A stretch of DNA of 64,000 bases from CAYPTB01 sp964413535 (lineage in GTDB: Bacteria; Planctomycetota; UBA1135; GCA-002686595), in contig CAYPTB010000010.1 in NCBI GenBank assembly GCA_964413535.1, forward strand, positions 62,001-126,000, in the 5' to 3' direction. The translations under genes and the position numbers were made by a program. Positions 8,097-17,200 of this stretch are shown piece after piece; the stretch's first letter is position 1; each line of letters opens with the position of its first letter. Below the pieces are notes generated by a model, which searched no databases, had not been told where the DNA came from, and was given only the letters and a program-made list of their open reading frames with translations.

Positions 8097-9117
8097 GAGC
8101 GTCCTCTCCGCGCCGCGTTGCCAAGGCTGCGGGAGCGAGCTCGCACCGGGCTTGCTCGCGTGCCCCGCTTGCCGCCGGCTGACGCGCAGCGCGGAGCTCT
8201 CCGACCTCGCCGCGACGGCCGAGCGTGCGACGGCGGCAAGCGATCTGTCGGGCGCGCTCTCGAGCTGGCGGCGCGCGCTCGAGCTGCTCCCGGCCGACAC
8301 CGCGCAGGCCGCCTCGGTGCGCGCCAAGGTCGCGGAGCTCTCGCAGCGCGTAGACGCGGGTCCCGCGCGCGCGAAGAGCAACGCGCCGCGCGGGCTCGTG
8401 CCGATCGGCGCGGTCGGCCTCGTGCTGTGGAAGTTCAAGTTCGTTGCCGCGTTCGTGCTCACGAAGGGCAAGCTCCTGCTGCTCGGTCTCACCAAGTCGA
8501 GCACGCTGTTCTCGATGCTGCTCTCGCTCGGCGTCTACTGGACCGTGTGGGGCTGGCGCTTCGCGGCGGGGATCGTGGCGCTCTTGTACGTGCACGAAAT
8601 GGGGCACGTGGCCGCACTGCACCGACTCGGCATCCGCTCGAGCGCGCCGATGTTCGTGCCCGGCCTCGGGGCTTACGTGCGCATGAACCAGTACCCCTCG
8701 AGCGTGCGCGAGGACGCACGCGTCGGCCTCGCCGGACCGCTCTGGGGTCTCGGCGCGGTGGTCGCGGCCTACGGCCTGTTCGCCGCGACCGGCTGGCCGA
8801 TCCTCGCCGCGCTCACGCGCGCCGGTGCATGGCTGAACCTCTTCAACCTGCTCCCCGTCTGGCAGCTCGACGGGGGCCGAGGTTTCCGCGCGCTCGCGCG
8901 CCGCGAGCGTTGGCTCGCCACCCTCCTGCTCGCCGCGTGCAGCCTCGCCTCGGGCGAGAGTCTCGCTCTCCTGCTCGCGCTCGCGGCCGGCGTGCGGACC
9001 GTAATGGGCGAGGCGCCGCCCACGTCGGACCGCCGCGCGTTCGCAGAGTACGCGCTGCTCGCGCTCGCGCTCACGGCCCTGTGCGCGATCGAAGTACCGG
9101 GCGTCGCGAGGCCGTGA
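8068..9117 (+). CDS. M50-family (site-2-type) membrane metalloprotease with N-terminal zinc ribbon
   Basis: A protein of 349 residues starting at GTG 8068 inside the upstream gene; a TTG at 8089 is the alternative. The order is a zinc ribbon (CQGCGSEL, CPACRR), a helical TPR-like stretch to about residue 90, then membrane helices. HEMGH (His176, His180) is the zinc-binding HExxH. NLLPVWQLDGG, with Asp268, matches the conserved NPxxxLDG motif of site-2 proteases. It should be an active intramembrane protease. Classical substrates are membrane-bound anti-sigma factors or transcription factors, but none is encoded beside it, so the substrate is unknown. The neighbour upstream is a likely partner or substrate by coupling alone. 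Confidence 0.88.
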   Translation: MTRDRRRLPESVLSAPRCQGCGSELAPGLLACPACRRLTRSAELSDLAATAERATAASDLSGALSSWRRALELLPADTAQAASVRAKVAELSQRVDAGPARAKSNAPRGLVPIGAVGLVLWKFKFVAAFVLTKGKLLLLGLTKSSTLFSMLLSLGVYWTVWGWRFAAGIVALLYVHEMGHVAALHRLGIRSSAPMFVPGLGAYVRMNQYPSSVREDARVGLAGPLWGLGAVVAAYGLFAATGWPILAALTRAGAWLNLFNLLPVWQLDGGRGFRALARRERWLATLLLAACSLASGESLALLLALAAGVRTVMGEAPPTSDRRAFAEYALLALALTALCAIEVPGVARP

Positions 9118-9150
9118 CGAGCACCGCTGCGACGTGAAGCATGGTGTTTG

Positions 9151-9173
9151 GCCCCTTCGCGCGTTCCAGGGGC
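9151..9173. terminator. Hairpin between convergent genes, possible bidirectional terminator
   Basis: GCCCCT (9151-9156) pairs with AGGGGC (9168-9173) across an 11-base loop. It lies between the stop of the M50 protease (9117) and the stop of the CHAT gene (9204, minus strand). No U-tract follows on either strand, so termination is only suggested by position. Confidence 0.35.
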
Positions 9174-9203
9174 GAATACCGGAGAACGACCCTCCGAGGA
9201 GGC

Positions 9204-12200
9204 TCATTCGAAGGGGTCGACTCCGATGAAGACGTAGGGTGCCCAGACACTGGGATGAGCGCTCCCCTGGGCAGGTACCGCGACGCTCACGCCAAAGCCG
9301 CGGTCCATCGCGTTGCGGAGCTCGTGGCGCGCCCGGCGAAGCGCCTTCCCGGGCGGAAGGTCGTCGAGCAACACGAGCCGGTAGAAGTTTTCCATCAGTT
9401 CGAAGGTAGTTCGATCGGGCACTTTCCAGAGCGTCGCGACGATGGAGCGCGCCCCGGAGGAGAGGAAGCCGTAGGCCAACGACTGCACTCCCTCGCCCCG
9501 GAGCACGCGGCCGCTGCCGGTCGAGCAAGCGGACAAGACCACGAGCTCCGCGTCGAGTTCGAGCCCGAGGACGTCCTCGAGGGACAAGAGCGGCGGAGAG
9601 CCGTGGGCGGCCGACAAGACGATCCCGGAGCGGCGTGGATCATCGGCTGCGAGCCCGTGCGCGGCGAGATGAATCAGCGTGCGACCCGATGTCGATGCGC
9701 GCAAGGCGTCGATCGTTGCGCGGTCGCCGAGGAGGAGATCGAAGGTCGGGGTCGAAACGGCGCCGCTGCGCTCGAATTCCGCGTTGCGCAACAGCCGCGA
9801 CTGTTCACCTGTGAGCTGCGCTTCGCGCAAGAGGATGCGCCCGAGGACGAGTGCTTCCTTGTGTGTGTCCTCGAGACGATGGAGGAGCGCGAGCTCCGAA
9901 GCGTGCAGTGAGCCGCGCGTGCTCTGCGACCCGGACTCGTCGGCGTAGACGGGATCGCCGAGGACCAGCGCTCGTTCGGCGATCGACCGCCGCTCGCGCC
10001 GAGCGAGCTCGGCTGCCACGGCGATCGAAGGCACGTACGTGATCGCGAAGCGGTCGCCGACGTAGGAAGGAAAATCACCCACCAAAGACTCCTCGGCGAG
10101 AGCGTCGAAGGCCAGCACGGAGAGACAGGCGCTCGGCACGATCAGGAGCGTGTCGGTCGCCCCGGCGTCGACGAGAACCGGATCGAGCAAGCGTGCGCGC
10201 AGCTCGCGTCCGAGGACGATGAGCTCGGCAGTGGAGAGCAGCGATTCCTCTTCCGTGCCCTTGCGGAACGCGGCAACTTGGTCCGCGATCACCGCACGCG
10301 GTCCCAGGTCGACGAGCGCATGGCCCTCTGCGCCGATCGCGTATGCGTACAAGTGGGTGCGACCCTCTGCGAACTCGACCACGAGACGACCGTCGCGCGC
10401 GAAGCGCTCCAGGAACCTCTCCGTCGCGCCGCGGTCCTCCGTCGGCATTCCTGCGCGGATACCGGCCAGCAGGCCTTGAGCCTTCCAGCGCGATACGACG
10501 TCGAACCCCTCGCGCACGAGGGCTCGACGTTCGCTCGCATCGGCCGCGGCGACGCGGGACGCCGCCAGGTCCTGCGCGAGCTCGGCCCAATCGGCGTAGA
10601 GCGAACGCGTTCCGGCGACTTCCATGGAAGTCAAACCGCGTGAGCCCAGTTCGGTGAGCGTTGCGTCGGCCTCGCCCACGCGCTCCCAGGCGGAATCCCC
10701 TTGGCCCGCGGCCTGGTCGACGAGCGCGAGGGTGAACAGAGGGTAGAGCGCGTAGGCGATGCGCCCAGCAGCGACAAACTCGCGGTGGGACGCGCCGGAG
10801 AGCTCACGAGCGGCGACGAGATCGCCCTCCTCGAGTGCCACCCTTCCGAGACCTTCGAGCGCCGAGGCACGGGCCGTCGCGTCCCCGGAGGTGAGCGCGA
10901 TCGCGAGCGCAGCGTGCGACAGTTCGCTCGCGCCCGAGAGATCGCCGAACGCGAGCGCGAGGCGCGCGAGGTTCACGTGGGCCCACGCGTCCTTCGTCTC
11001 GTCACCGGACTCGCGCGCCGTCGCGCCGGCCGCTTCGTAACGGCTTCGAGCCCCGAGCAGATCGCCCGTGACCTCCTCGATTGCCCCCACCAGCATCGCA
11101 AGGTCGACCCGGATCGGGGAGGGGACCGCGGAACGACGCGCGACCTCCTCGACGATCTCACGCGCCCGCACCAGATCGGCGAATCGGAACATGACGTCGG
11201 CGAGGTTGGCGAGCGCATGCAACTCGAAGCCCGGCTCGGAGCTCTCCTTCGCGCGTTGCGCGACGATCTCGAACAGCGCCCTCGCCTCGGCGTAGCGGTC
11301 GAGCGCCATCAATGCGTTGCCCTTCTCGCCCAGGGCGCGCAGGCGCAGCTCCAGGGGGACTTCGCGAGCGAGCACCCAGTCGAAGCAGTCCAGCGCCGCG
11401 ACGTAGTCCGCGCGCAGGGTGAGCTCCATGCCGGCGTCGACGAAGAGGAGGGAAGCTCGCGGCAGGTCGGCCTCGCGCAGATCCGCATTGGACGAGTGCT
11501 GCGGCAGCTCTTTCAGCAGGAGCTGCCTGTCTGCCGGCCGCCCCTCCCGCGCGGCGATGCCGGCGCAGCGGACACGAGCGACGATTTCCCACAGCGGCTC
11601 GGGGGAACCCGTCGACGACGATTCGAGCAATTTGCGCACGAGCTCGGCCTCTCCCTCGCCGTCCCCGGCGAGGGCGCGCAGGTCTGCGGTGCGCTGGAGG
11701 AGCGCCAACAGGACGTCGGGCAGCACTCCCTCCGTGTCGAGCAGGGCCTCGAGTCCGAGGCGCTCTTCGGCGGAAGGCAGGCTCGCGAGGCGAACGGCTT
11801 CGCTGAGCAGCCAGGCGCCGCTGACGACGTCTCCGCGGTCAAGCTCGTCGGCGAGCGACTCGGCGAGACCGATGGCGAGCATCGCGTCGTCGGCGAGTCC
11901 CCGCTCCCAGGCGTGGCGGGCGAGGGCAACGATCTCCTCGAGCTCCGCGTTCGCGCGCACGGTTGCTCCGTGAGCCAGCGCTCGACGCACGGCGGCGGCG
12001 CGATAGTCGAGGTCCGCGCGTAGGCGCTGTGCAGGTGGCTCGGCGCGAGTGGAATGCGCCGAGACCGTGAACGAGCCTGTCTCGCCTTTTTCGAACTCGA
12101 CTCGCAACCGGTACACGCCCGGCCCGAGCTCGCTCACGAAGATCTCCGGGTTGCAGGCCACTCCCGAGTCGTCGTCCGCGGCGACGAGTCCATCGTTTTC

Positions 12201-12398
12201 GTCGCGCAGTTCGATGCGCAAGTCGCAGTCGAACGACTCGGCCCGAACGCAGAGCGGCCCGCGCGCGGTGAGCTGGACCTCGAGTTCCGTTGGCCGGCCG
12301 CCCTCGGACAGCCCCAGCGCGAGCGACCCTCCGAGGAAGAGAGTCGGTCTGTCACCGAGGGCGAGACAGGTCAGCCAGAGCTCGAGGGGAAAGATCAC
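9204..12398 (-). CDS. CHAT-domain (caspase/separase-fold) protein with TPR repeats
   Basis: A protein of 1064 residues starting at GTG 12398. Residues 1-110 contain a beta domain of the type often found in front of bacterial peptidases (GDRPTLFLGG, LGPGVYRLRVE). TPR-like helical repeats fill roughly 120-650. The C-terminal CHAT domain carries the expected dyad: His914 in HLAAHG and Cys958 in LSACSTG, both with normal surroundings (SVLAFDALAEE, SLAYGFLSSGARSIVATLW). It is therefore likely to be a cysteine protease or a derived regulator. Some CHAT proteins are effector proteases in defence systems (for example those linked to gasdermins or type III CRISPR), but no such partner is encoded nearby. 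Substrate and role are unknown. Confidence 0.9.
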   Translation of the reverse strand: MIFPLELWLTCLALGDRPTLFLGGSLALGLSEGGRPTELEVQLTARGPLCVRAESFDCDLRIELRDENDGLVAADDDSGVACNPEIFVSELGPGVYRLRVEFEKGETGSFTVSAHSTRAEPPAQRLRADLDYRAAAVRRALAHGATVRANAELEEIVALARHAWERGLADDAMLAIGLAESLADELDRGDVVSGAWLLSEAVRLASLPSAEERLGLEALLDTEGVLPDVLLALLQRTADLRALAGDGEGEAELVRKLLESSSTGSPEPLWEIVARVRCAGIAAREGRPADRQLLLKELPQHSSNADLREADLPRASLLFVDAGMELTLRADYVAALDCFDWVLAREVPLELRLRALGEKGNALMALDRYAEARALFEIVAQRAKESSEPGFELHALANLADVMFRFADLVRAREIVEEVARRSAVPSPIRVDLAMLVGAIEEVTGDLLGARSRYEAAGATARESGDETKDAWAHVNLARLALAFGDLSGASELSHAALAIALTSGDATARASALEGLGRVALEEGDLVAARELSGASHREFVAAGRIAYALYPLFTLALVDQAAGQGDSAWERVGEADATLTELGSRGLTSMEVAGTRSLYADWAELAQDLAASRVAAADASERRALVREGFDVVSRWKAQGLLAGIRAGMPTEDRGATERFLERFARDGRLVVEFAEGRTHLYAYAIGAEGHALVDLGPRAVIADQVAAFRKGTEEESLLSTAELIVLGRELRARLLDPVLVDAGATDTLLIVPSACLSVLAFDALAEESLVGDFPSYVGDRFAITYVPSIAVAAELARRERRSIAERALVLGDPVYADESGSQSTRGSLHASELALLHRLEDTHKEALVLGRILLREAQLTGEQSRLLRNAEFERSGAVSTPTFDLLLGDRATIDALRASTSGRTLIHLAAHGLAADDPRRSGIVLSAAHGSPPLLSLEDVLGLELDAELVVLSACSTGSGRVLRGEGVQSLAYGFLSSGARSIVATLWKVPDRTTFELMENFYRLVLLDDLPPGKALRRARHELRNAMDRGFGVSVAVPAQGSAHPSVWAPYVFIGVDPFE

Positions 12399-12434
12399 CG
12401 GTTAGGATCAGGCGAGTATCGGAAGAGGAGGCCA

Positions 12435-12462
12435 GGCGGCCGCGAGGCTTCTCGGGGCCGCC
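12435..12462 (+). promoter_or_regulatory. Strong hairpin in the 83-bp divergent intergenic region
   Basis: GGCGGCC (12435-12441) pairs with GGCCGCC (12456-12462). Inside it CGAG (12443-12446) pairs with CTCG (12451-12454) across a GCTT loop, with one G-G mismatch. It lies just before the GGAGGGG ribosome site of the lipoprotein gene at 12482 and within the only region that can hold promoters for both divergent genes. Confidence 0.4.
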
Positions 12463-12481
12463 GTTGATGGAGGGGTGAGGG

Positions 12482-12985
12482 ATGAGCGTTCGTACTTCGA
12501 TTGCGGTGGTCTGTCTGGTGGCCGGCTCGCTCGCAGGCTGCAGGAGTGTGTCCGCCATGAATCCGCCGATCCTGACGGGTCGGACACTGTTCCAGCCGAG
12601 CATGGACACGGTGAGCGTGGAGTTCTCCATTCCCTTCCTGCCGCCACCGGGATCGAAGATCGAGAAGCTCGAGGCGTGGGCGTCCTCCAACCTCGATGCG
12701 GGGGGAGACTCCGTCTCGAGGTTCGAATCCACGACTGCCCCCGATCAGGACGCCCTCCACTCTTGGGATGACCCCTTGATCGGTGCGTATCTCCCGCCGA
12801 TATCGGCGAGGCTCTACCGCGGTACTCGTTTCTTCGTCTTTCTGCGCGTGACGATCGATCGCAATTGGCTGCGGCCGGACCGCGTGCGTCACTACATCTA
12901 CGAGTGGCGCGTGCCCAAGACCGACGATAGCGACTGTCACGAATACGAGCACTTCGAGCTGTGGACGGAGACGGACTGGTTCTGA
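12482..12985 (+). CDS. Small lipoprotein of unknown function
   Basis: A protein of 167 residues with an ATG behind a clear GGAGGGGTGAGGG ribosome site. The N-terminus is a lipoprotein signal (TSIAVVCLVAGSLAGC) with lipidated Cys20 in the LAGC box. The rest looks like a single beta-rich domain ending in aromatic, acidic sequence (YEHFELWTETDWF). No family is recognised. It is transcribed away from the CHAT gene and shares the short intergenic region with it, which may mean common regulation but does not show common function. Confidence 0.7.
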   Translation: MSVRTSIAVVCLVAGSLAGCRSVSAMNPPILTGRTLFQPSMDTVSVEFSIPFLPPPGSKIEKLEAWASSNLDAGGDSVSRFESTTAPDQDALHSWDDPLIGAYLPPISARLYRGTRFFVFLRVTIDRNWLRPDRVRHYIYEWRVPKTDDSDCHEYEHFELWTETDWF

Positions 12986-13082
12986 ACGGGCCATCGAACG
13001 CGTCGTCACGAGCCTCGAACTGGGCGCGGACCGTGCCGGCCTGCTCTTTCCCGCGCCCTGTACGAGCTCTCCGGATCCTGCC

Positions 13083-14195
13083 ATGAAGCTCTCACTGCTT
13101 GCGTCGTTCGTCTACTTCCTCCCGCAGGCCGACGCCCCGGGCGTGGCGTGGCGCACGCTGGCCATCGACGATCGCCGTCTCGAGTACGCGGTCGTCCTGC
13201 CGGTGGGATTCGATCCCGAGGCGTCGCATCCGCTGCTCGTGGCGCTGCCGCCGGGCGGTGGGGGGCGGGAGCTCGTCCTGCAGGGCCTCGAGCTCTACTT
13301 CGCCGCACAGGCTCGTGAGCGCGGGTGGGTGGTCGTGTCGCCCGTCGCGCCGGAGGGGCGCGGCTTCCACGAGGGCGGCCGCTGGGTCGCTGCGCTGTGC
13401 GACGCGCTCGAGCGCGACTGGCGGATCGAAGGGCGCCTCCACCTCGCGGGGGTGAGCAACGGCGGGCGCGGGGCGTTCCGCGTGGCGTTGCAGAGCCCCG
13501 AGCGCTTCGCGTCGCTGACCGTGCTCCCGGGAATGCCGGCGGAGGAGGACCGCGCTCGGCTGGCCGAGCTCGCGCAGTTGCCCGTGGCGCTCCACGTGGG
13601 GGCGGACGACGACGGCGGTTGGCGCGACGGAGCGGTGCGCACGGCGGAGCAGTTGCGCGAGTCGGGCGCGGCGGACGTCGTGCTCGACGTGCGCGCGGGC
13701 GAGGGGCACGTGCTCGCGCCGGAGGTCGCGGGCGCGATCTTCGACCGGCTCGATCGCTTGCGGGCGGCGGAGCGCGAGCGCGCGGCGGCGCGGGCCGAGA
13801 TCGGCCGCGTGCTCGACGACTTGCACGACGCGGCCGCGCGGGCCGACGAGGAGCGCTACTTCGGGTGCTTCGCGCCGGATGCGATCTTCATCGGGACCGA
13901 CGCGACGGAGCGCTGGACCGTGGCCGAGTTTCGGGAGTATGCGCGCGAGCCGTTCGAGCGCGAGACGGCCTGGACTTACACGCCGCTCGAGCGCCACGTG
14001 GAGCTCGCGCGCGACGGCGCGACGGCCTGGTTCGACGAGCGCCTCGCGAACGCGAAGTACGGCGAGACGCGCGGCTCGGGCGTGCTCGTGCGGCGCGGCG
14101 GGCGCTGGCTCGTCGCGCACTACGTGCTCTCCTTCGCAATCCCGAACGACGCGGCGCGCGAAGTCGTGGAGGCGGTCGGAAGGACGGCGAAGTAG
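13083..14195 (+). CDS. Alpha/beta-hydrolase (esterase/PHB-depolymerase-like) fused to a SnoaL/NTF2-like domain
   Basis: A protein of 370 residues. The first 20 residues (LSLLASFVYFLPQADA) look like a signal peptide. Residues 25-235 form an alpha/beta-hydrolase with nucleophile Ser125 in GVSNGG, a likely acid in LHVGADDDGG and His in AGEGHVLAP. This matches the polyhydroxybutyrate-depolymerase/esterase group. Residues 237-365 match a SnoaL-like (NTF2-fold) domain (FGCFAPDAIFIGTDATERW, LERHVELARDGATAWFDERL, VRRGGRWLVAHYVLSFAIPN). Each family is common alone; the fusion is unusual in my experience. The substrate is unknown. It faces the minus-strand gene ending at 14202 with only six bases between them. 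Confidence 0.82.
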   Translation: MKLSLLASFVYFLPQADAPGVAWRTLAIDDRRLEYAVVLPVGFDPEASHPLLVALPPGGGGRELVLQGLELYFAAQARERGWVVVSPVAPEGRGFHEGGRWVAALCDALERDWRIEGRLHLAGVSNGGRGAFRVALQSPERFASLTVLPGMPAEEDRARLAELAQLPVALHVGADDDGGWRDGAVRTAEQLRESGAADVVLDVRAGEGHVLAPEVAGAIFDRLDRLRAAERERAAARAEIGRVLDDLHDAAARADEERYFGCFAPDAIFIGTDATERWTVAEFREYAREPFERETAWTYTPLERHVELARDGATAWFDERLANAKYGETRGSGVLVRRGGRWLVAHYVLSFAIPNDAAREVVEAVGRTAK

Positions 14196-14201
14196 CGCGC
14201 G

Positions 14202-17200
14202 TCAGTTCCCGCGACTCCCCGGCGGCGGGTGTTTCGCGAGCAGTTGCGTCAGGCGGGCGAGGAGCTCCGCGGTCCGCTTCGGATCGAGCCGCCGGTCGCC
14301 GCGGCGCGCTTCGAGCGCGCGCAGGACGCGCGTCGTCTTCGCATGCGAAGCGGCGGAGACGGCGCCCGCGTTCGAGGACGACCAGACCTGCTCGAGCTGC
14401 CAGGCCGTTTCGAGCACGGCGTCGTGGACGTCGGCGGCGAGCGCCGCTTCGAAGCGCAGGAAGAGCGCGCTCTCGTTCGGACGGTAGGCGAAGAGCTCCT
14501 CGGCGAGCGCGAACGCCTCGCGCGCGCGCACGGGATCGGGCGTACCGAGGCGCCACAGGATGCGCAGGTGCAGCGCGGCGGCGTCGTGCAGGTCCGTGGG
14601 CTGGCGCTGGGCCAGCTCGCCATCGAGCAGGGCCAGCTCCGACCAGCGCTCGCCGTTCGCGAGCCGCCAGCCGCGGATCACGAGCGCGCCGAAGCCGCTC
14701 ACGCGCTCCGCCGCGCGCTCGATCGCGGCCGGCGCACGCGGGCGTCCGCTCGCTTCGGCCGCGTTCGTCCCGTCCGCCGCCGCCTCGAGCTGCGCGAGCC
14801 ACGGCTCGACCTGGAGGTACAGCGCTTCCGGATGGAGGGGGTGTTCGGCGAGCACCGCGAGGACGAGCTCGTCCGTCTCGCGGGCGCGGCCGAGGACGCG
14901 CTGCACGCGCGCGGCTGCCAGGCGCGCGGTCGTCACGTCGCGCGCCGCCGCCGCGACGCGCAGTGCACGCCCCTCCGCTCCGCGCGCGGCGAGCTGCTGG
15001 GCGACCGTTCCGCGGTCGAGCGCGAGCGTCTCGATCGGTCCTGCGTGTGGACGCGGCGAACGCGCGACCTCCGGCGCGAGGGCGTCGAAGGGAGCGGTGA
15101 GGGCGACCAGCGTGTTCCTCTCGAGGTTGGTCCCCAGGCTCTCGAGCCGCGGGCTCGCGAGGCGGTTCCTGTCGTCGGTGTTGGGCGGGGAGTCGGCGCC
15201 GAAGCGCGTGACGCCCTCCTCGTCGAGCAGGAGCAGCGCGGCCGCGTGCTCGACGTTGCGCAGCCCGAGGCGCGCGAAGTGCTCGCGTTCGGAGGCGAGC
15301 GGTTCGCCGCTCGCGACCAGGCGTCGCTCGACGTCCAGCGGCTCGGCGGACGCGAGCAACACGAGCATCGTGGAGTAGGGCTGGTAGAGGCGCACGTGCG
15401 CGAACTCGGAGAGCACCGTCGCGCACTGCACGCGCAGGTCCTCGGGCGACATGAAGTCGCCGTTGACCCACTGCAGGAAGACGCCGCCTTCGGCCAGGTG
15501 CTCGCGCGCGAGCGCGAGGAACTCGCGCGTGTAGAGGTGCGAGGCGCCCGCGGTCCAGGGATGCGAGGGCTGCGACACGATCACGTCCCAGCGGCGCGTC
15601 GTGAGGTCGAGCGCCCCGCGCGCGTCGCCGATGGCGATGTGGAGGCGCGGATCGGCGAGCGGATCGCCCGCGCGCAGCCCGGCGATCGCGCGGTTGGCGG
15701 CGATGACCTCGGGCTCGAGCTCGATGACGTCGATGCGCTTCGCGGACGGTGGCACACCCTGCAGCAGCACGCCTCCGCCGAGGCCGATGACGAGCCAGTC
15801 CTCCGCTCCCGGTCGAGCGAGGGCCGGGAGCGCGCCGAGCCACTCCTGGGCGATCGCGGAGAGCTTCCCGCCCGCGCGTGTCACGATCGACTCCGACAGG
15901 CCGTTCGAGCGCAGCTCGAACGTGCCCGAGCCCTCCGCGACGAGCACGGTGGCCGAACGCCCGACCGAGAAGAAGATCTCGTTCGTGACGGGCATGCTCT
16001 GGATCGGCGACGCGTACAGGATCGAGCGCGCCTCGTCGGGCCGGAAGGCGAGGGCGATCGCGACCGCCGCGAGGCACGCGCCTACTCGCAGGGGAAGGCG
16101 CGCGGGCACGAGGAAGAGGCTCGCGGCTCCCAGGGCGGCGTTGATCGCGACGGCGAGACGGATCGCGCCCGAGAAGCCGAGCGCGGGCAGGAGGAACAGT
16201 CCCGCGCCGACGGCGCCGACGATGGCGCCCAACGTGTTCCAGCCGTAGACGCGCGCCGCCGCGGGAGCGGCGTCCTCTTCGTCGCGCGCGAGGACGCGCA
16301 CCGCGAACGGGAACGTCGCGCCGATCGAGATCGCGGCGGGCAGGAGCACGAGCACGGCCAACGCCACGCGCGCCGCGGGGTCGATGTTCCCGTCCCCCGC
16401 GAGCGCGCGCGAGGCGAAGGGCAGCGCGTCGAGGTTCGCGTAGAGCAACGCGCTGACGAGCGCGGTCGCGAATTGAGCCGTCGCCAGGGCGGAAGCCGCG
16501 CGCGCGCGCGAGCCGGCGAGCTTCGCCGCGACGGCGCCGCCGATCGCGATACCCGACAGGAAGGCCGCGAGCATGGCCGCGAAGGCGACGAGACTCCCGC
16601 CCAAGACGTGGCCGAAGAGCCGCGTCCACAGGACCTCGTAGGTGAAGGAAGCCGCGCCCGAGACGAGCATGAGCGGCAGGACGCGCGTGCGCGAGCGCGG
16701 CGCGTCCGCCTTGGCGGTCGCACTGCGGGTCGGACTCCGGGTCGCGCCCGCCGGAGCGTGCTCGACGTGGCTCCTGCGCGCGCGCAGGGCGGCGGTGGCG
16801 ACGGCGCGCTCCCGGCGCGAGGCGAGCGCGGCGATCGCGAACACGAGCACGTTCGCCCCCACGCCGACCAGCACGGTCGACCGGAGGCCGAGACGCGGCA
16901 GGAGCACGAACGCGCCCATCAGCGCTCCGGCGACCGCGCCCGCCGTGTTCGCCGCGTACAGCGCTCCGACGCGCCGTCCGATCTCCTCCTCGCGTCGGAC
17001 GGCGTAGAGCGTCAGGATCGGCAGCGTCGCTCCCATGAGTGCGGTCGGGAGCGCGAGCACGGCGAAGGCGATCGCCACGTACAGGAGCGACGGCAGGATG
17101 CCGCCCGAGTCCACGAGCTCGCTCGCGCGGCCCTGCACGGCGACCTGCAGCGCGTGGGCGCCCTGGATCAGGAACGGCACGAGCAGCGCTCCGCCGGCGA

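Noticed and set aside
12719..12740. T-arm-like GGTTCGAATCC followed by a CCCC end, suggesting a tRNA 3' part
   Set aside because: The T-stem has an A-A mismatch, no matching acceptor strand or anticodon arm lies upstream, and the bases encode SRFES in the lipoprotein frame.
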